NCBI GenBank assembly: GCA_021234155.1
Contig: JAJEKV010000057.1
Coordinates: forward strand, 5,673,821-5,737,820
Length of the DNA: 64,000 nt
Direction of reading: 5' to 3'
Source of the DNA: Isoetes taiwanensis
Lineage: Eukaryota > Streptophyta > Lycopodiopsida > Isoetales > Isoetaceae
Shown here: in pieces, positions 9,643 through 22,200 of the stretch
Layout of the letters: each line of letters opens with the position of its first letter
How positions within the stretch are numbered: position 1 is the stretch's first letter
Position numbers and translations under genes: made by a program
Notes under the pieces: model-generated
Database searches by the model: none
Seen by the model: only the letters and a program-made list of their open reading frames with translations
What the model was told of the DNA's origin: nothing

Positions 9643-10626
9643 TATAATTTTGCTATGAAAAATGTATATATATATATATGTTTTGCTAGTTTCTTTTCTT
9701 ATATATTTATATATGTGTGTTCTGGGATTTTCGGTTGGCAATTGAATGGACCATATTGACAAATGGTGTACCTTATTTACTTATTAAATACAAAGTTCTC
9801 TTAAGGAGTATTATTGAATTGTGTGTTTTTCTTTATGACATCCTCTTCAAAAGTATTAAAACTTTAGAATATAATGGAATTACAAAATGTTCTCTATTTA
9901 TTCCAACTATGTTGCAGAGGAAAACATTTGGGAATATGAGGAGAGAATCACCGATATGGTTAGGAGGGGCGATCGGGCCTTGGACCGGGACTATGGCCGA
10001 GATATGGTGAATATCCAGAGTGGGAGGAAGGCTATGAAACCGAACCACCGCCACCAGGGGAACTCTACGACCCTGACAAAGGGCTAGAGATAGTTAACAT
10101 TCTCAGGGATCGAGCTTTCGAGGATCTGAAGATGACCCTGTGTCGTACCTGGGACTATTGGAATATGACCAGGCCGCGAAGCCTTCGAGGGCGCCAACGA
10201 CCATCTTTGGCAACTCTTTTTATGCGATCGCGAAGGCTCTTTAACCTTCTCGATTATCAGCCCAACATGGGAGTACCAAGCAATCATTGTCCAAGCACGG
10301 GCGCGCTATAAACTTCGTCCGAAGCATGCGGAGAGTACGCTCACGCGATCTGTACCCCTTCGCCAACCCCTAGGCTTGGTCTCTTCCGTTTGTGTTTTCG
10401 TTGTTGTGTTTACGTTTGTGTGCGGTAGAACTTTAAAAGTTCCCATTGTATCATACCTACTTTTGTCTCAATCCATGTATCAATCAACCCGTTGTTATAA
10501 TCAACTTGAATGAAATACAAATATTGTCTTCTCGTTTGTATATACTTTTGTTTTGATTAACTTAAAAGGGATTGTACATTAATGTAAATCTGCTTATATA
10601 TTCATGAATGATTCCTATAGGCGGTT
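9643..10626 (+). other. Spacer with short broken ORF
   Basis: A TA-repeat lies at about 9665-9720. A 66-codon frame at 9887-10087 (EENIWEYEERITDMVRRGD) and a second piece to about 10310 look like remnants of one coding sequence. From 10380 to 10560 the base composition becomes that of a 3' untranslated region. No family is recognised. Confidence 0.4.
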
Positions 10627-11490
10627 ATGCGAACGCCGCTTGGCAAACACCCTCCAACGCCCGGAGGCTCACCCCCTGAGCAGGAATTGATGTTAATGAA
10701 AAGGCAACTTCGGGCGAAGTTGAGGGCTTATGTGTTGCATACCAATCCACTCGCCACATGCCGGGGAGGGCCGGACGGAATTACCTCCGCGACCATTGAG
10801 TCCACGCACTTGACCATCTCCTCCCGAGAGCTAGCCCCTGCAGGCTCCATGAGAGAAGGACTCATGCTAAGCGTCAACGAAGTTCCTCTAAGGATAGCGC
10901 CGCTTCCTCGCATTCAACCACTTCAGGTTCTTCGGGGTCCTCGCTATCAGACAGTGACCATTCAAGGTAAGGATAAGGAATACCGAAAAACCCGTTGATA
11001 CTGACTATTACTAGTATATGGAAGAACAGGAAGTTGGCTCGGGTTTGATGGAAAATCCAGGAGGAGGCTTGAATGCGGAATCTTGGTTGGATGAAATGAA
11101 GGAATTCGGGAAGTCCTATGGAATGACGGAGAAAGATCTGAGGGAAGGTCGCCACCACGAACCTTACCGAGCTGCCCGTATTTGGTGGAAGGGTTACGCC
11201 CGAGCTAAACACGGATAGGAGCGGATGCAAGTTCGGGGAAGTTTGCTAAGGCTTTTAAATCGCATTACGTGCCTCGCGGCGCACAAATGCCAACAGATTC
11301 AGACCTTCTGAGGTTGGAGCGGAAGGGCATGTCCGTGCAGGCCTACACTGGCAGCGCAATTCATGCGTTTGAGGTTTATGCGTGCGGGAATGAATGAGAA
11401 AAAAGCGTTAGAGGGCTACATTGAAGGGTTGGCCCCATCCATTAAACGAATGGTCAAGGCCATCGACCCAAAGTCGAGCTTGTAGGGGAA
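10627..11490 (+). pseudogene. gag (capsid) remnant of the chromovirus
   Basis: The frame at 10627-10998 holds a basic segment and the frame at 11018-11218 holds AESWLDEMKEFGKSYGMTE and RIWWKGYARAK. The latter fits the Trp-rich middle of plant gypsy Gag, where a W is followed by A at the capsid core. Another frame at about 11240-11395 continues with AKAFKSHYVPR and LERKGMSVQAY, the usual 'L..G.MSV.EY' block of retrotransposon gag. Several frameshifts separate these blocks. The start is uncertain. Confidence 0.7.
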
Positions 11491-11724
11491 GCTAAGGCAT
11501 TAAGCCTTGAGGAAGACACGCCAAGGAGCCGGTATCTGCGACACGCTCCTTACTACATGACCACGGCCGCCCACACCTTACAAACCCCGTTAAGCCAAGT
11601 CCGGGGCCCTCTCGGCCACAATTCTTATGGACGCCGGGGAGAAGAAAGTTGCTTTTAGCACCGGATAAGCGAGAACAATTTGGTAAGGAAATTGGGGCCT
11701 CTTTCACGGTCCATTCCTAAAGAG

Positions 11725-11800
11725 GCGGAGAACAGCTCCACCGGGATAAGGCATGCTACCGGTGCATGAGGCCTGGACACTTCATGCAGGGAATTGTCCG
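11725..11800 (+). pseudogene. Gag zinc knuckle (CX2CX4HX4C)
   Basis: Translation gives KACYRCMRPGHFMQG and, after a one-base slip, the final C. This matches the retroviral-type CCHC knuckle at the end of Gag that binds nucleic acid. It sits between the capsid remnant and the protease, as expected. Confidence 0.75.
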
Positions 11801-11929
11801 TGCGTCCACGCTAGACGCTCAGCCGCCATGGCCGACTGGATTGGGAAGATTTGGAGTCCAATCTTGCCGCGGAGGACGAGGCTCCCGAAAGTACATTCAT
11901 GGTGCGTCTCATATTCTTGCCGCTATAGA

Positions 11930-12200
11930 AGCAGTAACGCTGAAAGTCAGCCTTACGTTATTTCTACAATAGGCCAAGTAGGCGGTAAGCCCTTCATAAT
12001 TTTGATGGACACGGGTAATGCGCATAATTTTGCTTCTCCTAGAATGGCCAGGTGCTGCCCATTATTTGGAAGCGTTGAGATCCCTAAGCCGGTCACATTA
12101 GCTAGCGGTAAGATCGGACACACTCATGGCCGGCCGTATTAACCTTAAAATCACGCATTTTGCCGGGTGCACCGGTTGCCTTGGGTGCGAATTAATGGAC
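11930..12200 (+). pseudogene. Aspartic protease remnant
   Basis: The frame carries VGGKPFIILMDTGNAHNFAS, with the catalytic DTG in the position expected for gypsy pepsin-like proteases (usually DSGAT or DSGSTHNF). VTLASGK follows. This enzyme would process the Gag-Pol polyprotein. The frame is lost after about 12140. Confidence 0.85.
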
Positions 12201-12430
12201 ATTGGCAAAATATGATCTTATTGTGGGAATGGAGTTTTAGCGTCTGCGCTGGGGCCCACATAGGATCGTGAAAAGCGGGGAGGTCACCTTCAACGCCGCT
12301 AATGGAGCCACGTGTGGCGATAAAAGGTGATTCATTACACTCCGCCATGCGGTCAATGTCAATAAAGCGACTAGGAAAAGCTATCTGCGCGGAATGAACT
12401 CTTTTGCCTCATTAAACTTGCTTCCATTGA

Positions 12431-13075
12431 GTGGGACTCAAAGCGGCAAAGACAAATGTCGGCGCCTTACCATCGGACATTGCTACCCTTCTTAGAGAAT
12501 TTAGCGACCTTTTTTCGGATGAGATCCACAAGCTTCCTCCTTTCAGAGGGGTGGAATGTGAGATAACTCTTGAACCAGGTACTAAGCCTACCAAGCAAAG
12601 CCCGTCACCAGAATGAGTCCTCGGGAGTTAGCGAGCTTAAGAAGCGCGACTACAAGAGTTCTTGAATTTGGGGTTTATTCGCCCAAGTGTTTCACCATTT
12701 GGGCTCCTATTCTTTTTGTCAAGAAGAAAGATGGCTCCTTAAGGATGTGTATTGATTATAGGCAACTCAATAAGCATACCATCAAGAATCGCTATGCTTT
12801 GCCTAGGGCGGATGATCTTATGGACCCGATTACAAGGAGCAAAATATTTCTCAAAGATTGATTTCGCTCCGGGTACCATCGGATAAGGATTAAGGAAGAG
12901 GACATCCATAAGTCTGCTTTTTCATACCCGGATATGGGCATTATGAATTCTTTGTCATGCCTTTTGGATTGACCAACGCCCATAGCGTTTATGCGGTTGA
13001 TGAATGACATCTTCCGCCAATACTTGGATGACTTTGTTGTCATTTTCTTTGATGACATTCTCATCTATAGTAAAA
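12431..13075 (+). pseudogene. Reverse transcriptase of the chromovirus
   Basis: The pre-RT segment (LREFSDLFSDEIHKLPPFRG) is followed by [20 protein letters not shown] and [19 protein letters not shown], both standard gypsy RT blocks. After frame breaks the catalytic box appears at about 13015-13072 as [17 protein letters not shown], with the FxDD active site. At least three frame changes occur. The enzyme copies the genomic RNA into DNA. Confidence 0.92.
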
Positions 13076-13079
13076 CCCC

Positions 13080-13860
13080 TGCAGCAACATGAACAACATC
13101 TTGATTAGCTTTGCAAAAGCTAAAAAGCCATCAGACTCTTTGCCAAATTCTCTAAATGCAAGTTAAGCCACTCAGAGGGTAGACTATTTGGGGCATATTA
13201 TCTCCAGAAGGAATTGCTACAGACCAGCTAAGATAGAAGCGATAAAAGATTGGCCCATTCGGCTAATGTTTGAGAGGTCCGGAGTTTCTTGGGACTCGCG
13301 AGGATATTATCGGAAATTTGTTAAGGATTTTGCAACAATTGCCGCACCTCTTACTAATCTCACAAGGCATGACAAAATAAAGGATTGGATGGAACATTGG
13401 AAAACAAAAGTCCAAGTCGGCTTTGAAGCTCAAGGATGCCTTAACATACGCACCAGTCCTTACCTTGCCCACGATCACGAAAAGGATAAATCGGTAGCCA
13501 CCGACGCTAGTAAGATAGCTCTTGGTGGAGTTCTAATGCGGGAGGGGAGAGTTGTTGCTACGATTCAAAGAAGATGAGCGATGCGAGCAGCGATATCCTA
13601 CCCATGACCGAGGAATTCTTTGGCGGTTGTTCGTGCTCTCCGTATTTGGAGACACTACCTTCTTGGTAGAAGATTTCAGCTGCATACGGATCATCGGGGA
13701 ATCTCCGCTATTTATCCACCCGGCCAAATCTGAATCGTCGTATGAGCAGATGGATGGAATTCCTCGAGGAATATGACTTGAGATTGTATATAAACGAGGG
13801 AAGCACAATGTGGTTGCGGATGCTTTGTCACGTCATCCCTTCATAACCCGCACCCATTGT
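13080..13860 (+). pseudogene. RT connection and RNase H remnant
   Basis: The segment has GHIISRRNCYRPAKIEAIKDW (split here as GHIIS and AKIEAIKDW), matching the usual 'GHxxS..G...DP.K' block. YYRKFVKDFATIAAPLTNL and VATDASKIALGGVL follow, and the latter is the RNase H 'TDAS' block. Near 13790-13835 KRGKHNVVADALSRH is readable across frames, the end of RNase H before the integrase. Confidence 0.88.
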
Positions 13861-14079
13861 AATGCCATTTCCACACTCACCAAATGAGTTTGGGAAGCAA
13901 ATAGAAACGAGACCTTGGTCACGGATCCCGAATTCATGTAATATTTGGGAAAGTTTGGGTAAGGAAGCCCGTCTGAGATAGAGAGCGTGAAGCATTCCGT
14001 TCATATAAGAAGGAGGGCAATTTATTATATTACAAAGATAAGTTGTGTGTTCAATGACCCGGGGTCGCGAAAGCTGATT

Positions 14080-14660
14080 CTCCATGACACACACAACAGC
14101 CCTATAGCGAGGACATGCGGGTTTTATGAAAACTTACTTTAAGATCCGCTCCGGCTATTTTTGGCCTTCCATGAAGAAGGATATTGCTAGGTACATCAAG
14201 CGATTGTCGGGTTTGTCAACAAACCAAATTTGAGCAATTAAGAGTTCGGGGAGTTGCAACCTTTGGATGTGCCCAACGCCAAGTGGGAAGTCATAACCAT
14301 GGATTTCATTGTGGGGCTTCCGCGTACTCTCCGTGGGTATGATGCCTTAATGGTGCGTGGTCGACAAATTATCAAAGATGGCTCACTTCACGCCATGTCG
14401 CACCACGGACACCGCCTTCGACACCGCCTTGCTCTTTGCAAAGGAAATTTTTCAGGTTGCGCGGGATGCCAGGAGAGTAATTGTATCGGATAGGGATCCT
14501 AAGTTTGTCGGTGCATTACGGAAGGATTTCTTCGCCACCATCGGAGACCAAGCTTGCCATGAGTACAGACCTACCATCCTCGAGACGGATGGTCAAGCGA
14601 GCGTGTCAATCGTATTATCGAAGATATGCTAAGCTATGTATGGAGTAAAAGCGGTCACAA
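14080..14660 (+). pseudogene. Integrase core remnant
   Basis: A Cys-rich piece near 14205-14225 reads C-VCQQTK, the HHCC zinc finger end. The catalytic core follows with WEVITMDFIVGLPRT (first D), MVDKLSKMAHFTPC and VIVSDRDPKFVG (second D). The third block, normally HPQTDGQ-ER with the catalytic E, is present as ETDGQA before a frameshift near 14595. Integrase inserts the cDNA into the genome. Confidence 0.9.
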
Positions 14661-15149
14661 TGGTAGGATTATATTTACTTGGTGGAATTAAGCCAGTTGG
14701 ATACAAAGTAAGAGTCTTCTAGAATGTCTCCCTTCATGATAAATTATGGCTATCAATGTCTTACTCGGACACATGGCATAATCCTGTTTCTAAAGTGGAG
14801 GTCTCTCAACAACTCCTTTTAGAAATGCGAGGCCTTGGTGGAAGAAGTTCGGGGTTACTTATTGGCGCACGCAGTGTCGTCGAGGAAGAGTCTAGCGGAT
14901 AAGCACCGAACCCCACGAATCTTCAGGTGGGCGAATCGGTTTGGCTTAAGATCAAAGTAAAAACAAGCCAAGCTTAAAAATTGGTAATCAGAAGAAGTTG
15001 GCACCCGGATGGGGGGGAGTTCGGGATTCTTGAGCGTGTGGGAGAAACAGGCATATCGCTTGGACTTGCCACCCGGCTTGAAAATCCACAAGGTCTTTCC
15101 GTGAGTCTTCGAAGCAACATACCCTGATCCGAGGAGGAGGTTTTGGATA

Positions 15150-15450
15150 CCCCTACCCTCCTAGAAATGACTGAAGAGCAGCTGGAGATAGTGCGAAGCT
15201 CTTCTTGATCGAGCTTACAAAGCAGACCCGGAAGGACTCAAATGTTGCAATACTTGGTCAAGTGGAAGCACTTACCATTTGAAGATGCTACACGGGTGAT
15301 GAAGATAGACCTTGAGAAGCACTATCCGGACTTCATGCGGGAATCTCAAGGTCGCACCATCAACGATGCTATCAACCCCGCTCCGTGTAAGCTTGAAGGC
15401 TTGATTGACCGAGAATCATGTTTTAGAGGGGTAGACGATCATATTATATG
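15150..15450 (+). pseudogene. Chromodomain at the integrase C-terminus
   Basis: The frame from 15242 gives MLQYLVKWKHLPFEDATRV, which fits the chromodomain core 'YLVKWKG-p-EATWE'. Upstream fragments at 14940-15110 carry the usual post-core integrase segment. A C-terminal chromodomain defines chromoviruses and is thought to direct integration to marked heterochromatin. In this copy the aromatic cage is incomplete and the frame is detached. Confidence 0.85.
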
Positions 15451-15964
15451 ATAATAATAACCGATGATGAGATCACCTTCGTGTTCTCTAGGACGTGGTG
15501 TATTGTTGATGTTGACATGACCGCGAATTGCTAGGAAGACATCTAGTAAATAGACTGCGTTCATCCCGGCCATACGGGGAACTCCACCATTCCTTATGCC
15601 ACAATGAATTGCAAGCCGTACACATGATAGATTCCCTTCTAGATATTTTTTCTTTTATTTGTAGGGGGTGGTCCCTTCAACCACAACTTAATCATATTAT
15701 TAACCTACGGGTATATGGTTATGTGCAGGCCAGTGAACAAGTCGTCACCTGCCTTGTATAGAGGGTTGCTGATGACCCAAATAAGTTTGTATCGGGCACC
15801 TTGGTGCTTATACTTTGATATTTTAACTTCAATGTATTACTGTCAGAATTACTATAATCTCAACGCATTAATGTTATATTCTTAACTTCCTTTTCTAATT
15901 CAGTGCTTTACGTATATGTATTCAATTAGCTAACCCCAATGCTGAGGACAGCATTATTTTTTTT
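15451..15964 (+). other. Non-coding 3' region of the chromovirus
   Basis: Between the chromodomain remnant and the polypurine tract I see only short frames without motifs. The region fits the 3' untranslated part of the element. Confidence 0.6.
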
Positions 15965-15977
15965 AAGGAGGGGAGAA
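15965..15977 (+). promoter_or_regulatory. Polypurine tract
   Basis: AAGGAGGGGAGAA directly precedes the 3' LTR. It is the expected primer for plus-strand DNA synthesis. Confidence 0.85.
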
Positions 15978-17600
15978 TGTGACGTTCCACGTATTTATAC
16001 GGTCTACTATACGGGACACGTACAAATACAAGCACGTCACTCCCTAAAGGTACGCTACCATGGGGGTATGGGAACTTAATTGCAACCTAGGGGATTACCT
16101 TAAAAAGGATTAAATTAGCTATGCTAATTTAACACATTAATAATAATAACCTATAACCTAGGAAATTAGGCTAATTACCATTTGGGAAGGCGCCACCTGC
16201 CCCAATCAAGTGGGTAGCATGGGGATTGCCAAGTTTGGATGCCAACTTGACCCCTATCCCTGGGATTGACTCCTCCTAATCGACCAAGGAAGGCCAGGAG
16301 CTGAGCGCCATCGTACACCTGCAGAGAACCACCATACCAGTCGTCCCTGTGAAGCAGCAGCTGAATTCTCAACTCCCAGAAGATGGAAGCGCCCCATGGA
16401 AACGAGTCCAGCCAGAATTCAGGTAGGTGGCTATGTGAATTCTAATTAACACTTGGTTGTGTCCGTCTCTCTCTATTCTCTTTGTGAATCAATCATAGAA
16501 ACTAACCCTTGATTGTACAAACAAGTTCTCTTTATATTCAATTCTTGGTCTTATTCTGAAAGGATGGATTGTTAGTTCTTTGTTTAATCTGACTCTGAAA
16601 CGGAGGGATTACGGGGGGTAGAGGCCTCTGAACCGTGTCTTGTAGTATGCTCCTAGATAGCGCCCTGTAGAGTCCCATTTGATGCGGCCTGTGCACAAGA
16701 ACCCACCGGGTCCTAGATGCTATGGTCTGGCTTAGCACCAGACAAGGAACACAGTGGTGACATGAGGGGTGGGGTCTTGCATGAGCATACAAGGCTCCCC
16801 GAGACTCCTCTGATGGGCTAGGCCCGACAGCCGGTCACGTTGAGGGCCGGGTATGGGTCTGACACTCCCTGGGTGTAGTGGTGTGATCCGTATGGAGCAC
16901 CATGCACTTTGAGTAGATTTAGGGTGAGTAAGTCGGGTACGGATGCGGGGGTCGCTGATGCGGCACGTATTCTCTAGCTCACCCATGGAACCACCGCGTG
17001 ATTCTCGGAAGGGGACGCCCCCGACCGCCTCATCGGACCAGGCGCCATGAACCCGGGAGTAGGCTGGGAGGGTGATGCCCCGAAGTTTATGTCTCCAGGA
17101 AGGCTATAGCAAAGCCATAGCATGAATTGACCCATCGCGCAAAGTGTGCATGTGAGGGGCGGATGGAGTGGACAACCCTAGCCAATGCTCTATGCCCGCC
17201 AACGCCATGCCAAGACTTCGGCCTCGCTGATCTCTTGAGGCTCACCGTCGGTCCCGATCCTCACGGGAGTCCGGAGGGGGTAGAACCCGGTTTCGGTGTT
17301 TCAGTGGGATTAGATGCATATTCTATGCCGTTGGTATATTAGATGGATGCGCCACCCTTCGTGGTGGTTATTTATGTATATTCATGCTGTGTGCTAACCC
17401 TTGTATTCATGCTTCCGCGACGTAGGAGTCCCACTGAAGGCGTGGGCCGAATGACCCCTTCGTGTCCTTCTTTCGGGCCTCATTTCATAGATGGACCGAA
17501 ATAGACGGAGGGCCCTGCTCATGGTGAGATGATTGCCATGGGAGGGGAAAGTCCCCGTATGTATACGTCTGAGGGTCGTATATATTCTGGGAGCGTCACA
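15978..17600 (+). repeat. 3' LTR of the chromovirus
   Basis: Starts TGTGACGTTCC and ends GGGAGCGTCACA. It is the partner of 4450-6051 and is followed by TATCT repeats. Confidence 0.92.
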
Positions 17601-17666
17601 TATCTTATCTTATCTTATCTTATCTTATCTTATCTTATCTTATCTTATCTTATCTTATCTTATCTT
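17601..17666 (+). repeat. (TATCT)n microsatellite
   Basis: About 13 perfect pentamer copies. Together with 4432-4449 this is the interrupted tail of the LINE fragment described at 4262-4449. Confidence 0.9.
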
Positions 17667-18876
17667 GTTGGACTTGTATTATTGCTTTTGTCAATTTATT
17701 TACATGTCATAAAATAAAGCTAAGTACCCATGGATGGAATTGGGTTACATCTGAGCTTAGCAGCAGAGGAGATCGGTGCATTAAGAGCTGGGCAGAGTAA
17801 TCATAAGTAGTAAGAATATGCATTGTTTGAATAATTGTCTAACTATGGAAAATTCTAAGGATTGGGATAAAATATCTTTCTTAGCTCATGGAGATGGGGC
17901 CAGTGCTGGGAAGTAGCCTAGCATAGGACCCCTCGGCATCAAGGATTTCAGCATCAAGTTCGTATGTGGATCTTGAAATGGGAATAAGCAGTCATCCGAC
18001 ATCAAGGATTATTGAGATTGAGACGAGTCCACATGGGTACAAGGAGAGCTATGAGAAGATTGGGGGTTTCTGAATGTGGTTATAGCGTGAAGTACTGCTA
18101 GCCTGAGTGTATAACTGTAAGTTTCTAAGTTGTTGCACTGTATTTTATCAAGAGCATCATACCTAATGGATTCAAAGTATAAACGGTATGGGATGTTGTA
18201 TCTAATTTAAAAATGTTTTTGGGGTGGGGTGTCTTCCTTTTTCCGACTGCCAGTAACGCCGGTAACACTCCTTTTTCCAGCCAAAAGCGTGATTTTGGCA
18301 TCGGAATTCTTATTAGGGTTTTTTTCCTGCTCTTTGGCGGTGGGTAACAGAGCAAAGAATTTTTTCCTTCTCTTTGGCAGTCGGTAACGCAGCAGGAATT
18401 CCATTATGCTGGATTATGGCTCCTCTCACCAGCTTTTTTTCAGATATGGAATGTTTCTCTTTCAGCATTAGCATCCGGCAAATGCCGGGCATCCTTTTTC
18501 GGCTTTGCTTGCAGATTTTGGTTGTGCCTTACGTTCATTTCTTCTTTCAAATAAGCACCAATGGGTTCTAATCTTTGGCACCGTCCAGTCTTTTACCAAT
18601 TTACTACCATCTTTGGTTTTGTGAGAGAGAATAAAGCAATCTGGTAGGCATGATTTTAGGATTCAGTTATGGTTTTAGGATTTTTTTTTTTTTTTTTTTT
18701 TTTTTGAGTAGGTAGCTTGATGTAAATTCATCTCTAACATGCTTGACTAATAAGTATCATCCGGCAAACCTCCTCTCTTTTTTCGACGTTGCTTGCAGGT
18801 TTGGGCTCTGTTGCTAGCTCCCAAGATAGCAGGGCTGGATCTTTAGCTTTATGTAAGCAATTTTATTCCTCGAGGC
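17667..18876. other. Non-coding flank of the DNA transposon
   Basis: No gene is recognised. A short imperfect repeat (TTCC-T-CTCTTTGGC-GT-GGTAAC) occurs at 18325-18350 and 18364-18390, and a run of about 25 T lies at 18680-18705. Confidence 0.55.
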
Positions 18877-18880
18877 TGGT

Positions 18881-18958
18881 AACAAAGTTTAAATTGAAAC
18901 GCACTTATTTGCTCCAAACGCACTTCAAAAGGAATCTTTGAAAGATTCCCTAAAAAAA
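18881..18958 (+). repeat. Left terminal inverted repeat of the DNA transposon
   Basis: GTTTAAATTGAAACG and ACTTATTT match the right end. After ACTTATTT the left end has an extra 25 bp in which CAAACGCACTTC is the inverse of the matching right-end segment. A small palindrome (GGAATCTTTGAAAGATTCC) follows at 18931-18949. Confidence 0.88.
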
Positions 18959-19283
18959 GTCCATTTTGAGGGTTTGTTCGTGCCAAGTGTGACAATTTAG
19001 CTAATTTAGGCACCTTTTTTGAGGGGTTGATTGAACATAGCCTGTATGCAAAAATATGTAATAGCTATTTTCATCCTTCTAATTTGGAACAAAAAATAGC
19101 TACTTATATGAAGTGTAGCAAAAAAGGGGCAATAAAAAAAACAGCAAGGGTAGTAGAGTGACAAAGAAGTGATATATTCAAAGCTTGTGAAAATTTTACA
19201 AAATTATGAACAAAATTATCAAAAATATAGGACATTTTGACAAACCCTCATCGCCTACACTTTCTGTTCTTTACATGTTCGAG

Positions 19284-22200
19284 TCATCGGACAAACTTAC
19301 ATTTTGCAGCAATACCAGGATGCATGTCATCCTCAGACTCATTTAGTCCCTGATCCGTAGAGTCTTCATTCTCACCTTCACTCTCAAAACTGGATGTACT
19401 CGAACGATCTTCTTCCTCACTTTCTACAAGTGAGTCTTTATCATCATCTTTTTTGGCCACCTTTCTAGGTTGTTTGTCTAATCCACATGCTGACCTTATT
19501 AATGTTTGAGTGACCGCACGTAACTTATTAGCAGCAGTCAGAACAAAGTCATATGCAAGAACCTTTACTTCAGCTAGATCTATGACAGCAATGTTTGCTT
19601 TGGACTTTGCTCTCCTTCCCACTCCCTGTTTTTACCATCTCCAAACTGTAACTCCCACTGAAAGCATTGGCATCACTTGTTCGCATCCAGTGCACTTTTA
19701 ATTGAGTGGGAATTCCATCCTGTCTTGTTACCTCCAGTACTTTAGCTAGCCAGAATGGCTTCCCAGATTCATCATTATCAGCTGGGACAGCTATGAGCAT
19801 TCCTTTCTGAATCTCTGAGACTGAACCAGATACCCGAGCAACTTGTTGTGCCGTGCGTCTAGGGCCAGTGTACATGACTCTGTCATCTTCATCTGAGCTA
19901 GCCATTATCTCTACATGTTCTTCTTGATTCTCAACTTGCATAGGGAGAGTTTGCCTAGATGGCCAGTTGAATGTAACTGGTCTTCGACCTTGTAATGAAG
20001 CTTGTAACATGTCACGTTGTCGAGAAAAAAAACTGAGGCCACCATAAAGCATCTGCCTCCCCAAAGTGGTTAGAGCATGACTGAATACTTGTCTCAATAT
20101 AATCCAATGATTTGTTTGAGTCAAATGCTCTTCCCTCCTTTTTACTCTTTGTGATTTCTTTCAAGCTTTTTAGAGGCATTTGCTCTGCAGAGAGCATAGA
20201 AGTAGTATTGGGGATGGTGCAAATGAATTGAATAATACCTTTGGTCGCCAATCTTTGCAAGGATGTGGCATATTTCTTTCCTTGTAAGATGGCCTTGCCA
20301 TCTACGAGTGAGAATTTGATCTGATGCTGAAATGTAATGTTTCTCAAGGGCTCAATTGCATAGCAGCCCAATTGATCTCTCCGAAAAATCCATTCCTTGA
20401 AATCATAAGTTTCTTCCAATAACTCGATGTCTGGACGAGGATTGTAGGAATCTTGAATAACCTCAATCATTGCTGGCAGGCTGAGAGCTTTTTTTCGAGC
20501 AAGACGTTTAGAAAACCTACTGAACATCTGATCAATATGATCGTGTATATGACCAACAAGCAGGAAATCAATCTTCACCTTCTTGAAGATTTGTTTCTCA
20601 ATTAGCATGGCACAGTAAGCAAACAATGCCTGATTCTTATTTTCTCTTGTCGTGTTGTCTAGCTGAAGATATAGAACCGATGGTATATGTTCTAGATTGG
20701 AAAGAAGCTTATTCAATATTGTGATAGTGAGATTTGGATCAGCATGAATGTTTGGATAGTTCAAAAATGCCTTACAAGATAGTTTCCCATTAAATACCAT
20801 AGCACCAACAACATGCAGGTGTATGAAATCTTCTTCAGGAGCATCCTTAGGCACATTGACAAAATGTAGTAGGGTGGTCTTCTTCTGGTCCATTCCATCA
20901 ATAACAACCGATATGTAGTTGTGGTTGTTCCAGTGCTTTCTTCCTGTGTTTTGTCAATTTTCTCCTTTCCAAAGATTGTTGTTCTCTGTGCTTGTTCAGT
21001 TTCTCTTTCAATGCATCTGAAATGAAAATATGTTCAGGAAAAAACCTACCATTGAGTAGAACTTGGCAAGAGCACGTTGTGAAAGCTTATCTTTAGTGTG
21101 AAGTATCCTTGCATTTTGTCTCTGAGCTTTTAATTCAGAGCATGTAGCACAAATAGACATCCGGTGCTTTCTAGGAATAGACACGCGGGAAAACTTTTTT
21201 TTCCAGAGCACAATGAAGTAAGAGTAGCATACATGGCGTTCTCCAGCCTCAACACACATGTCCTTATAATTATTGTAGACTTCACGTTTCGTGAAGTTGT
21301 CACTAAGTGGTACATAGGGCTGTTAGGGAGTTTCTCGCATGACTCCTTAAAGAAACCTTCCATCCAGGAAACACATTAAAGGGCATGAATTCTGGATATA
21401 CTTACTGAATGGCAGTAGTCATTAATGCCTGGATTCTTGTCAAGCCTTTTCTTCAGGCGGTGAAGTCGTCTGCTGCCTAAAGCATGAATCAATTTAAAGG
21501 CTGTTTGATAGATGGTGTGGCCACCAGCTGTGTAAGTAAACCTTTCACCATAATCTGGCCTAATATTGAAGGCTAAGTAGCCCCTTTGGTCTAGCAGAGT
21601 CATTGAACTATAATTATCACGAATCAACCTCAATTTCTTTAGTCCAATCTTAATCAAACAACGTTGAAAACAACAGTGCTTTGTATGTGTTGCCCGCAAG
21701 TGAGCCTCGTCCATAAGTTTCTTTCTTCTTTGCGATGTACATGCTTTCTTGTGTAAGTTTCGCTTAAGGTTTTCACTCGCAGAAGCTTTGAATTCGAACA
21801 TAGAGTCTTGTGGCTTTGCTACGTCCTCGTCTGAGAGATCAAAATGAGGAGTTTCTTCATCTGACACGGGAGCAACAGATGGTGTACTAGTAGAAGCTGA
21901 GAGGTTTGGTATGGGCAGGTCTTGGAGGGAGCTGCTTTCCCTCTCTCTGGGAAAAAGTAGTTGAGGTTGGTGACGTAGTTGAGCAGCTCCTGAAGTGTCA
22001 TAGAATACAGGAGTTGCGTGGCGCTGACTGCTCCCACTTAGTGTAGTATCAAGTACCGAGATGGATGGAGTTGGTGTGATTTGCCTCCGGGGAGCTGGAC
22101 TATGGGAAAAGGACTAAAACGAATTGGAGGAGGGAGTCTGAGCTCGTCCTCCCTTGCTGGAGTGAAATGAATGGGTGGAGGCAAGTTTCGTTGTTCTGTG

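Larger units (their letters stand above)
4450..17600 (+). mobile_element. Ty3/gypsy chromovirus, 13.15 kb, with extra genes upstream of gag
   Basis: Two LTRs of about 1.6 kb (4450-6051 and 15978-17600) start TGTGACGTTCC and end in CA. Downstream of the 5' LTR is a tRNA-Met type primer-binding site, and before the 3' LTR is a polypurine tract. Domain order is gag, zinc knuckle, protease, RT, RNase H, integrase, chromodomain, which defines a chromovirus. All these frames carry many indels. The element sits in a TATCT repeat, so the TATCT on both sides (4445-4449 and 17601-17605) fits a 5-bp target duplication but is not independent proof. It is long for the class because about 3.5 kb of non-canonical coding sequence lies between leader and gag. 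Confidence 0.93.

Noticed and set aside
13552-13776. 74-codon frame as a separate gene
   Set aside because: It is an out-of-frame reading of the chromovirus RNase H region.
18681-18705. Poly-T run as a retrotransposed poly(A) tail on the minus strand
   Set aside because: No LINE, SINE or processed gene sequence is recognisable next to it.
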